A stretch of 12,248 nucleotides of DNA, taken from contig CAKSZM010000056.1 of assembly GCA_934525735.1 (NCBI GenBank), forward strand, positions 1-12,248, in the 5' to 3' direction. Within the stretch, counting starts at the first letter, position 1; each line of letters begins with the position of its first letter. The position numbers and the translations under genes are program-made. The notes below the pieces were generated by a model. That model did not search any database, had not been told where the DNA came from, and saw only the letters and a list, made by a program, of their open reading frames with translations. Shown here in pieces: positions 1-5,947 of this stretch. The DNA is from an uncultured Faecalibacterium sp. (GTDB lineage Bacteria > Bacillota > Clostridia > Oscillospirales > Ruminococcaceae).

Positions 1-2753
1 CCGCACACCAGAGCGGCAAGCATCAGCGCGCCGCCGCCTGCTGTATACAGTTTGGTACCGGCCCCGCCGGTAGAGGGGAGTTCGTAGCCGCCGGTCTCGT
101 CGGCGGTGTTGGTGATGACGATGGTATCGCCGCTTCCGCCGTTCTTGCCCAGCTCAAAGGATGCACCGGCCTCCAGAGCTTCGTTGTTCAGCGTGTAGGA
201 TGCGGTGTAACCATCTACTACGGATGTCTCTTCAATAGTATACGTGATACCATCGCCGATTTCAAGGTTTTCCCAAAGGGCAGTCCAGTTGTTGGAGTTG
301 TCCAGCTTGACTATGCTAATAGGAATAGAGGTCCGTTCGTTAGTCGCATTTGTGGTATCTAGTTCTGTTGCATCCAGAAGCCAAGAATTGTCGGAACCGA
401 CATAATAACTCGGAAAAGTAACTGTCAAATCACTTTGAATGTCGTTAAAATAGTAAGCACCATTTTCGTAGTTCCACGTTGCAGTGCCAACAACAGAAAT
501 GCCCTGCTGATCGGAATTACATCTTGTAATCAGGGAAGCTCCTTTTGGAATCGTTTTAGTCAGAGGAGCATTGCCGTAACCACCAACAAAAGTTACAGTA
601 ACAGTGGAGGGAATATGCTTCGTCAGCGTAACCTCAATGCTGTTCAGATTAGATGTGTCGGTAAGTTCACTATCGTCGTGATTCTTCCACACCTTTTTAA
701 CACGAAGATTGCCGTACTTCACATAGCCATCATAGGTAAGGCTGCTTCCGGTCTTGTCCAGACTGTAGTTGCTGTCGGTCTGGGTGTCGTCATTGATGCG
801 GATGATCATGTCATGACCGGGCAGGCTGATCGTGTTGTCTTCGTTTTTCTTGATCTTGCTTTCATCCCATTGGAAATCGAACTCGACCTTGCTGGACACT
901 TTGGAATCCTCAGAGACTTCATCGGCTGCAATATAGTCCTCGTTATAGTTCAGAACGAGATACCAATTCCCCGCAGAATCCTGCTGGAATGTATACCGGC
1001 CGGATTCTGCATTGGTGAGAGTGTCGATCAGGCTGCCGGTCGTGTTTTCCGGAACCTTGAAACTGTCCGGGAGCTTCAGGCAGACCTGATAGTTGTGACT
1101 CTTGATCTCGGAAGCAGGGATGTCTTTCAGCGAAACCATGCCGTGGACTGTTTCGCTCAGTTTATATTCGTCCGGGGTGACATACTGCCCGTTCTTCAAT
1201 ACCTTCAGATCAAAACTCAGAACATACGGGGAACCGTCCAGATCGCTTTTCGGATCCGGATTGAGATTGCCTTCCATCGTATCCGCTTCGCTCTCATTGA
1301 CGGCCTGCGCGGTGGCAACGCTCACAAGAGAGGTCACCTGAGAAGCGTCCGGCGTTACTTCGGCCACCTTGCCGTCCACGTTGCCGGAGATGACCGTCAG
1401 CGTACCTGCGTCCTGATCCACATCCGAAACAATGCCGACGGTGGTGCCGGTGAAAGGCACTTCCTCGATCTGCGGGGCTTCGGACGCGGCAGCAGCCTCA
1501 TCCATGTTCAGCAGCGCAATGTCGGCCTCCGGCGAATCGTCGGAGACAGCGGGCCGGCTGTCCTCCACAACGACCGCTTTGGTAGAAGCGGCAGTATAGA
1601 ACACGATATCGCCGGGCATCACGGCATCAATGGGCATGCCTCCGCTGAAATCGCCCATGTACTCGGTGCCGCGCAGCTGGCTGTGCAGGGCCATCGCGCC
1701 GGATTCCTGCGGGATGGCGCTCTGCGGGATGTTTGCATGGTTCAGGCAGTAGGACAGGAACATCACATCCCACCCTGCGCCATAGGAGTTGCCGTACCAT
1801 GCGCCGTAGCGGGTGTAGTAGCGCAGGGTCTCGCCGTCATCGGTGTCAAGCTTGAAATTTTTCTCGCTCTGCTCATAGCCCAGCTGACCCTGTGCCACGG
1901 TGAGCAGGTCTTCGTTCCACACGCCGGTCAGGGCGGTGCCGGTCTTGTCCAGCCAGTCGGATTCATCGTCTACGCCGTCCAGTGGGTCGGACAGGCAGTT
2001 CACATCATGATGATGCTCTTCCATGCCGCAGATGGGGTCGGCGGTGTAGTCCGGCGCATAGCATGCGTCGGTGTGATGGTGCACCGGGCCTTCGGCCACA
2101 GGGGCGATCACCACCGGCTTTGCAGCGCTGACCGGGGCTTCGAACATGGCCACGGGGTTGTAGTCCGGGTTCAGCTCCTCGACCAGCTCGCCTTCTTCGT
2201 AGCCGCACACCAGCTGCTCTTCGGTCTCGGTCTCCATGGTGTAGCAGCTGTCGTCGTGGGTATGTTCAAATTTATCACAGATCAGGCTGCCGTCCTCAGG
2301 GTCGAAGCAATCGTCGGTGTGGACGTGCTCCTCCTCCGTACAGGTGAGCACCGGCACTTCGGTGGTCACTTCCGCGTAGCAGTCATCGGTGTGCTCATGC
2401 GGCACCCAGATGTACTCCGGTTCCGCCGACTCTGCGGCGATATCGGAGCCTGTATCCACGCCGAAGCTCTCGTCGAGGATGATGTCCGCATCCGGCTGGC
2501 TGACCGTCCAGTCCTCCGGCTCGCCTTCTTCGTAGCCGCAGATCAGAACCTGCGGGTAGCAGTCGGCCGTGTGGGTGTGCTCTTCCTGCCCGCACTGGTA
2601 GTCGGCGGTCTTCGCAATGCCGTCGCTGTGCAGCTGCCAGTTGACGAACAGAGCCGTCACCATGGCAAGCGCCAGCATCAGCGCGGTGTAACGCCGCAGC
2701 TGGATACGGTGGCGCCGGAACTGCTCCTGATACTCTCTCACAATGTCTTTCAT
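1..2753 (-). CDS. LPXTG-anchored Cna-B surface protein with His/Cys motifs and degenerate CHAP-like domain (3' end off the window)
   Basis: The open frame runs from ATG at 2753 past base 1; 917 residues are visible. Domains in order: basic N-terminus and a membrane/signal segment at about 22-40; six His/Cys motifs of the EHxHxxxCY kind between about 57 and 254; a CHAP/NlpC-P60-like region at about 280-460 (QLGY, YGAWYGN, then VGIV at 439-442 and TVISGN); a long spacer; a Cna-B domain at about 684-890 starting VKKVWK and ending ITNTAD, with YTIEE between; then LPSTGG at 892-897 and the start of a hydrophobic tail. This is the plan of a sortase-anchored adhesin or pilin. Two CHAP positions are altered: Asp329 stands where family members usually carry Cys, and Thr438 precedes VGIV where His is usual, so the domain is probably not catalytic. 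The gene starts 22 bases after the signal peptidase stop and is probably cotranscribed. Surface anchoring is well supported; the ligand is unknown. Confidence 0.9.
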   Translation of the reverse strand, partial: MKDIVREYQEQFRRHRIQLRRYTALMLALAMVTALFVNWQLHSDGIAKTADYQCGQEEHTHTADCYPQVLICGYEEGEPEDWTVSQPDADIILDESFGVDTGSDIAAESAEPEYIWVPHEHTDDCYAEVTTEVPVLTCTEEEHVHTDDCFDPEDGSLICDKFEHTHDDSCYTMETETEEQLVCGYEEGELVEELNPDYNPVAMFEAPVSAAKPVVIAPVAEGPVHHHTDACYAPDYTADPICGMEEHHHDVNCLSDPLDGVDDESDWLDKTGTALTGVWNEDLLTVAQGQLGYEQSEKNFKLDTDDGETLRYYTRYGAWYGNSYGAGWDVMFLSYCLNHANIPQSAIPQESGAMALHSQLRGTEYMGDFSGGMPIDAVMPGDIVFYTAASTKAVVVEDSRPAVSDDSPEADIALLNMDEAAAASEAPQIEEVPFTGTTVGIVSDVDQDAGTLTVISGNVDGKVAEVTPDASQVTSLVSVATAQAVNESEADTMEGNLNPDPKSDLDGSPYVLSFDLKVLKNGQYVTPDEYKLSETVHGMVSLKDIPASEIKSHNYQVCLKLPDSFKVPENTTGSLIDTLTNAESGRYTFQQDSAGNWYLVLNYNEDYIAADEVSEDSKVSSKVEFDFQWDESKIKKNEDNTISLPGHDMIIRINDDTQTDSNYSLDKTGSSLTYDGYVKYGNLRVKKVWKNHDDSELTDTSNLNSIEVTLTKHIPSTVTVTFVGGYGNAPLTKTIPKGASLITRCNSDQQGISVVGTATWNYENGAYYFNDIQSDLTVTFPSYYVGSDNSWLLDATELDTTNATNERTSIPISIVKLDNSNNWTALWENLEIGDGITYTIEETSVVDGYTASYTLNNEALEAGASFELGKNGGSGDTIVITNTADETGGYELPSTGGAGTKLYTAGGGALMLAALVC

Positions 2754-2775
2754 TGTCCCCAAAACCTCCCAAACT

Positions 2776-3366
2776 TTAACGGATCAATGAGAAACTGGAC
2801 AAGGGCCATACTCGCAAAAAGACCTTGCCCACGATCTGGCTTTTTTCAACGCAGCCGATCACACTGCTGCGGCTGTCGATGGATGTGGCGCGGTGGTCGC
2901 CCAGAACGAAGTACCGGTTTTCCGGCACCTGATAGGGAAACTTGATGTCGCATTCACCCAGCGCAAGTTCATCTACATAGGGTTCATCCAGCGCCTCGCC
3001 GTTGACGGTGACCACGCCGTCCTCGTCGAGGGCGATGATATCACCGGGCAGGCCGATGACGCGTTTGAGCAGAAGCTTGTTCTGCCAATAGAACCCGCAC
3101 AGGTCGCCGGTTTTCATCTGGTCTGTCTTGACCAGTACGATGATATCGCGGTCCTGCAGGGTGGGGTTCATGCTGTCGCCGGACACCTGAAGCACCGGCA
3201 GGAACAGGGTGGCCAGCAACACCGCAACAGCTGCGACCACCAGCAGCGCGTATACCGTGCTGCGCAGTACCCGGGTGTAGCGGCTGCGGTAGGTCAGACG
3301 TTCGCGCTCGGCCTCCACCTCCGCTGTGGTAGGGATTTCGGTAAATTTGATGTTGTGCTCTTTCAT
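2776..3366 (-). CDS. lepB: Type I signal peptidase
   Basis: This 196-residue protein is a membrane-bound serine protease of the S26 (SPase I) family, which cleaves signal peptides after Sec export. It has a cytoplasmic N-terminus, one membrane segment at about 39-58, then GDSM with the catalytic Ser65, and LLLKRVIGLPGD with the general-base Lys101. The conserved GD-SxDSR-x-V box is at about 156-173. Length and single membrane span fit Gram-positive SPase I. Its start overlaps the coiled-coil gene stop by ATGA, and the LPXTG surface gene follows 22 bases later. This context suggests it processes that surface protein, as dedicated signal peptidases do in pilus loci, though it could also be the general housekeeping enzyme. 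No SipW-type Ser-His signature is seen; the Lys dyad is intact. Confidence 0.95.
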   Translation of the reverse strand: MKEHNIKFTEIPTTAEVEAERERLTYRSRYTRVLRSTVYALLVVAAVAVLLATLFLPVLQVSGDSMNPTLQDRDIIVLVKTDQMKTGDLCGFYWQNKLLLKRVIGLPGDIIALDEDGVVTVNGEALDEPYVDELALGECDIKFPYQVPENRYFVLGDHRATSIDSRSSVIGCVEKSQIVGKVFLRVWPLSSFSLIR

Positions 3367-3908
3367 TGCCCGGCCCCGCTTTCCGGCAGGAAATCTGCCT
3401 TGTGGTAGCCGTCCAGAACTTCGCTGGCCCTGCGGTCGAACTCTGCCCAGCGCGCCTGTACCTCCTGCTCTGTTTTGGCCAGAAGGGCTTTGCAGTCTGC
3501 TTCGGTCTGGCTGCGGCGGCGCTCGGCTTCCTTAGTCATAGCCTGACATTCCTGCTGCGTCTGGGCTTTCAGCGCATCGGCATCCGCTTTTGCCTGCGCA
3601 AGGATCTGCTTCGCTTCGCTCCGGGCCTGCTCCCGCAGCGCCTCGGAAAGGGCGTCCTGCACGGGCGACGAGGCGCGGACAGAAGCAAGATATTCATCGG
3701 CGGCTGCCTGTGCAGCCTCAAACACCCGGTTCAGCTCCAGCGCCGCCTGCGCGATGGAACCGGCGTTTTCAATGTGGATCTGGCGGTCGGAAAGCTTTTG
3801 GCTCAGCGCGGCATTTTCTGCTTTCAGCTGATCTTCGCTTTGCTTGAGGGCAAAGATGATCTCAACTAATTCGGTGCGGCTCATACGTCGCAGCTCACGG
3901 TCTGGCAT
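3363..3908 (-). CDS. Coiled-coil protein of a surface-protein operon, function unknown
   Basis: This is a 181-residue soluble protein with no signal peptide or membrane segment. Residues 1-45 start with a basic stretch (RRMSRTELVEIIFAL) and a short coiled coil. Residues 46-75 form a conserved-looking block (IENAGSIAQAALELNRVFEAAQ), followed by a long Ala/Gln/Glu/Lys-rich helix from about 85 to 165. It superficially resembles DivIVA-like or ATP-synthase b-like helices, but I do not recognise a named family. Proteins of this look do occur beside sortases and Cna-B proteins in gut Firmicutes, which I recall as family context rather than something shown here. AGGAG lies 9 bases before the ATG. 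It is the first gene of the operon, and its TGA overlaps the signal peptidase ATG. A cytoplasmic scaffold for localised secretion is a guess. Confidence 0.85.
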   Translation of the reverse strand: MPDRELRRMSRTELVEIIFALKQSEDQLKAENAALSQKLSDRQIHIENAGSIAQAALELNRVFEAAQAAADEYLASVRASSPVQDALSEALREQARSEAKQILAQAKADADALKAQTQQECQAMTKEAERRRSQTEADCKALLAKTEQEVQARWAEFDRRASEVLDGYHKADFLPESGAGQ

Positions 3909-3947
3909 AACAAGGATCTCCTGATAATGGAATGTAACAAATATAAC

Positions 3948-3972
3948 GAAAAAATTTCGGTAAAACCGAAAT
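3948..3972 (-). terminator. Possible attenuator hairpin in the operon leader
   Basis: On the minus strand a 7-bp perfect stem (ATTTCGG / CCGAAAT, 5-base loop) is followed at once by six T. It sits about 40 bases upstream of the coiled-coil gene, inside the transcribed leader, so it could act as a weak intrinsic terminator or attenuator. The stem is short and AT-rich. Confidence 0.4.
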
Positions 3973-4011
3973 AAAACTGAAACGCTTTCGCTGAATCGAT
4001 ATATCAGTTTT
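3973..4011 (-). promoter_or_regulatory. Inverted repeat in the operon leader, possible antiterminator partner
   Basis: An 8-bp perfect inverted repeat, AAAACTGA / TCAGTTTT, lies at 3973-3980 and 4004-4011 with a 23-base loop, immediately 5' (in transcript sense) of the short T-tailed hairpin. The same AAAACTGA could instead pair, with one G-U, with the TCGGTTTT that forms part of that hairpin. The two pairings exclude each other. Regulation by attenuation is inferred, not shown. Confidence 0.35.
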
Positions 4012-4052
4012 GAACGATAAACCGTTGATTTAAAAAATAGATTCCGATTCCT

Positions 4053-4087
4053 ATTTTACCACAAAAAACATGTCAAGTACAGAACAA
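4053..4087 (-). promoter_or_regulatory. Probable promoter of the coiled-coil/signal peptidase/surface protein operon
   Basis: On the minus strand an extended -10, TGG-TAAAAT (TAAAAT at 4053-4058), would start a leader of about 140 bases. TTGACA lies only 12 bases upstream (4071-4076), too close for a normal -35. TTGTTC lies 11 bases further (4082-4087). The spacing is therefore not standard for the vegetative sigma factor, and the TTG repeats may be activator sites. The adjacent 4088-4174 holds nothing else I can name. Confidence 0.45.
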
Positions 4088-4174
4088 ATCCGGCAAATGT
4101 GCTCGAAATATGAACAAAATATTACTTTTTCTTCTCGGCCGGCAGCGTGCGGGGGCTTGTGGCTGTACTGCCGC

Positions 4175-4209
4175 AAAAAAAGGAGCTGTTCCGTTTCTGG
4201 AACAGCTCC
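4175..4209 (-). terminator. Rho-independent terminator after the double-glycine peptide gene
   Basis: An 11-bp perfect stem (GGAGCTGTTCC / GGAACAGCTCC, 6-base loop) is followed on the minus strand by seven T. It lies about 38 bases after the peptide stop codon and separates this unit from the surface-protein operon. There is no T-run on the plus side. Confidence 0.93.
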
Positions 4210-4247
4210 CCGGTTAAGCCTATGGGAGTTTTGAACGATACTGCAGC

Positions 4248-4475
4248 TTAGTTCTTTGCAAAGCCCTTCAGCAGCTGGTTCAGAGTGACAAATGCGGTGT
4301 AGATGACATTGACGTTATTGATGATGGAGCTTGCACCGGAGAAAATGCGGGCGATGGAGTTGAAAACCTTGCCGACGTTCAGGAAGTTATCGTAGAAGGA
4401 AGCGCCGCCGTCCAGGTAGACCATTTCCTCTTCGTTGATCGTGGCGTAGTTTGCAGGCAGTTTCATGGTAGACAT
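4248..4475 (-). CDS. Double-glycine leader peptide, putative bacteriocin or secreted peptide precursor
   Basis: The gene encodes 75 residues. An upstream in-frame ATG at 4493 lacks a ribosome site, whereas the ATG at 4475 has GGAAAGGGA eight bases before it, so 4475 is the likely start. Residues 1-24 are an acidic leader ending EEEMVYLDGG, the pattern cut by C39-peptidase ABC exporters. The 51-residue core begins ASFYDN; it is hydrophobic and amphipathic, with net charge about +3 and no Cys. A class II bacteriocin or signalling peptide is the natural reading. No immunity protein, peptidase/transporter or modification enzyme is in the window. The gene follows the InlB-repeat gene after 67 bases with no obvious terminator between, so they are probably cotranscribed. 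Core activity is unknown. Confidence 0.75.
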   Translation of the reverse strand: MSTMKLPANYATINEEEMVYLDGGASFYDNFLNVGKVFNSIARIFSGASSIINNVNVIYTAFVTLNQLLKGFAKN

Positions 4476-4542
4476 AGCAATTTCCCTTTCCATTGTAAAT
4501 TGTAAAATTTTAAATTAGAATCGTTTCATTCCGGACCGCGGA

Positions 4543-5001
4543 TCACAGAGCAGTGGCCAGAGCGATAGTGCCAAGCAGCGCACCCACGACCGCAACAACT
4601 CCCAGATGGTCCAGGATCTTCGGGCTTTCGACCGGAGTTGCCGGGGCAGAAGGAGCGGTGGCGGTGGAAGCATTCTTGACCGTCCAGTGCGCATACACAG
4701 TGGTGTTGCCGGTAAACACGGTGGAAGTGCTGATCTTCGAGCCGCCGACCGGTTCGGTATACCAGCCGTCGAAGGTGTAGCCTTCCAGCGTAGGCTGCTC
4801 CGGCAGAGCAGTAAGCCTGCCGTTCAGACCGGTGGACAGCGCCACAACGGAGCTGCTGCCGCCCATGGCATCCAGATCGATGGTGTAGATCTCAGGTTCC
4901 TTCTCGGTGGTGCTGTCGGCTGCAAATGCACACGGAATGGTGCAGCACAGCAGCGCGGCAGTGAGCAGGCTGAGAACCAGCGTTTTCAGAATCTTTTTCA
5001 T
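4543..5001 (-). CDS. Small secreted InlB-repeat protein with C-terminal membrane segment
   Basis: The 152-residue protein has a clear signal peptide (about 1-27, ending CAFA before ADST). One InlB B-type repeat follows at about 36-106, recognised by LTALPEQPTLEGYTFDGWYT and the closing TVYAHW, the Listeria-Bacteroides (Flg_new) pattern. Then come a Ser/Thr/Ala/Pro linker and a C-terminal hydrophobic stretch at about 130-152. There is no LPXTG motif and almost no positive tail after the hydrophobic end, so anchoring is probably by the membrane segment alone. Such repeats usually occur in tandem in large adhesins, so a single-repeat protein is small for the family. GAGG lies 7 bases before the ATG. 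It is the first gene of the unit with the double-glycine peptide, which raises a possible immunity, receptor or display role (inference). Confidence 0.85.
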   Translation of the reverse strand: MKKILKTLVLSLLTAALLCCTIPCAFAADSTTEKEPEIYTIDLDAMGGSSSVVALSTGLNGRLTALPEQPTLEGYTFDGWYTEPVGGSKISTSTVFTGNTTVYAHWTVKNASTATAPSAPATPVESPKILDHLGVVAVVGALLGTIALATAL

Positions 5002-5123
5002 TAAGACGCCTCACTTTCCTGACAGGATCGGATATTCAGGTACAGGGTTCCAGAACAGACCTCTGCGACCCGCCAAAAGCGCCAGATACTGAACAACCGG
5101 GAAGGGAGGTTTATTCAGCTTTA

Positions 5124-5159
5124 TTTATACCACAGGATATGCAACAAAAACGTAACAAA
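5124..5159 (-). promoter_or_regulatory. Probable promoter of the InlB-repeat/double-glycine peptide unit
   Basis: On the minus strand TGG-TATAAA (5124-5129) is an extended -10. TTGTTG (5142-5147) lies 12 bases upstream and TTGTTA (5153-5158) another 11 bases up, the same layout as the promoter near 4053. A leader of about 115 bases follows; I see no strong structure in it. Confidence 0.45.
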
Positions 5160-5182
5160 TTGGGCACTTTTCTACGGGAGAA

Positions 5183-5229
5183 CAAAAAAACTCGGTTTTT
5201 ATTGGGCTTTTGCGCCGAAAAGCCGTCTT
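5183..5229 (-). terminator. Weak terminator after the DUF1292 gene
   Basis: On the minus strand, after the DUF1292 stop, a 7-bp hairpin (GGCTTTT / AAAAGCC) is followed by an AT-rich 6-bp hairpin (AAAAAC / GTTTTT, 3-base loop) ending in a T-run. Neither alone is strong. Confidence 0.4.
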
Positions 5230-5248
5230 GCAGCGGATCAAGAGAAGC

Positions 5249-5512
5249 TTATACAAAGTCGAACTCGTCCGAAAATTTGGCCTTGAACCGTGCGAAGACG
5301 GCTTCCAGAACGTCCGGATCATCGACACCGATATAGGCTTCGTTTTCGTCATCGAGCTCTTCTACCTGCAGGATCACGACTTCGCCGTCGGTGTCGCCTG
5401 CCGGAAGCAGGATGACATACTCTTTTTCCTGATATTGCTCGAGATCCAGAAACTCGAATTGAACCTCATTTCCATCTTCATCCAGCAGGGTCACCAGATT
5501 GTCTTCAGCCAT
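5249..5512 (-). CDS. DUF1292 family protein
   Basis: This 87-residue, strongly acidic cytoplasmic protein begins MAEDNLVTLLDEDGNEVQFEFLD and continues with YVILLP and EVVILQVEE, the pattern of the DUF1292 (YrzB-like) family. That family is common in Firmicutes and has no firmly assigned biochemical role. Earlier in-frame Met codons (5566, 5530) exist, but AAAGGAAG seven bases before the ATG at 5512 decides this start. It has its own promoter at 5557-5585 and stands alone; in other Firmicutes relatives often sit near ruvX and alaS, which are not present here. Confidence 0.88.
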   Translation of the reverse strand: MAEDNLVTLLDEDGNEVQFEFLDLEQYQEKEYVILLPAGDTDGEVVILQVEELDDENEAYIGVDDPDVLEAVFARFKAKFSDEFDFV

Positions 5513-5556
5513 TGGATCGCTTCCTTTCATATTCAGCAGGTGAAAACCTTGCGTAA

Positions 5557-5585
5557 AGTATATCAAAAATGGTAATAAAATTCAA
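5557..5585 (-). promoter_or_regulatory. Promoter of the DUF1292 gene
   Basis: TTGAAT (5580-5585), a 17-base spacer, and TATACT (5557-5562) preceded by TG form a vegetative promoter with an extended -10 on the minus strand, about 45 bases upstream of the start codon. Confidence 0.75.
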
Positions 5586-5696
5586 CAATTTGCGCGGAAG
5601 TTTGATTATTTGGCGAAAAAATCTGAAGCGTAAGGTCCGACGCCGCGGCGGTGCGGATTTTTTGCGGCATGACCGGCCGGAAGATGCGGTTTAGCC

Positions 5697-5725
5697 TTGA
5701 CAGAACCCCGAAGTTCCGCTAAAAT
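5697..5725 (+). promoter_or_regulatory. Promoter of tRNA-Gln
   Basis: TTGACA (5697-5702), a 17-base spacer and TAAAAT (5720-5725) make a near-consensus vegetative promoter on the plus strand, giving a ~64-base precursor leader before the mature tRNA. Upstream, 5616-5663 holds an AT-tailed imperfect inverted repeat (AAAAAATC / GATTTTTT) that might insulate it from DUF1292 transcription. Confidence 0.8.
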
Positions 5726-5795
5726 AATAAGGTAACGGTTTAATGTTTAAAAAGCGATTTTACAGATCGTTTTAGAAAATAAAAAAATAACATGC

Positions 5796-5866
5796 TGCGC
5801 CATCGCCAAGCGGTAAGGCAGGGGACTTTGACTCCCCCATCGTAGGTTCGACTCCTGCTGGCGCAA
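5796..5866 (+). tRNA. trnQ: tRNA-Gln (UUG)
   Basis: A full cloverleaf is visible: acceptor stem TGCGCCA / TGGCGCA, D arm closing GCC/GGC, anticodon stem GGGGA / TCCCC around loop CTTTGAC with anticodon TTG (5828-5830), and a T arm with TTCGACT. The next base (A) is the discriminator. CCA is not encoded, so it must be added after transcription. The gene is single, with its own promoter and terminator. Confidence 0.95.
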
Positions 5867-5870
5867 TCAG

Positions 5871-5908
5871 AAAGCCCCGTTCTCTTTTTTCAGAGAACGG
5901 GGCTTTTT
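5871..5908 (+). terminator. Terminator of tRNA-Gln
   Basis: A 15-bp perfect stem (AAAGCCCCGTTCTCT with its complement, 6-base loop) ends in TTTTT on the plus strand, directly after the tRNA. It may also slow transcripts from the facing carboxypeptidase-like gene, though the minus side has only three T. Confidence 0.92.
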
Positions 5909-5947
5909 ACGACGGTTTTCCACATCGGCACAGCCTGCGGTGCAAAA

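Noticed and set aside
435..2945. Very long plus-strand open frame (836 codons) opposite the surface protein and part of the signal peptidase
   Set aside because: It is the antisense of well-supported minus-strand genes, lacks a ribosome site and recognisable domains, and arises from GC-rich codon bias.
4920..4960. Lipobox in the InlB-repeat protein signal peptide (ALLCC)
   Set aside because: Leu precedes the Cys where Gly, Ala or Ser is needed, and CAFA-ADS gives a better ordinary signal peptidase site.
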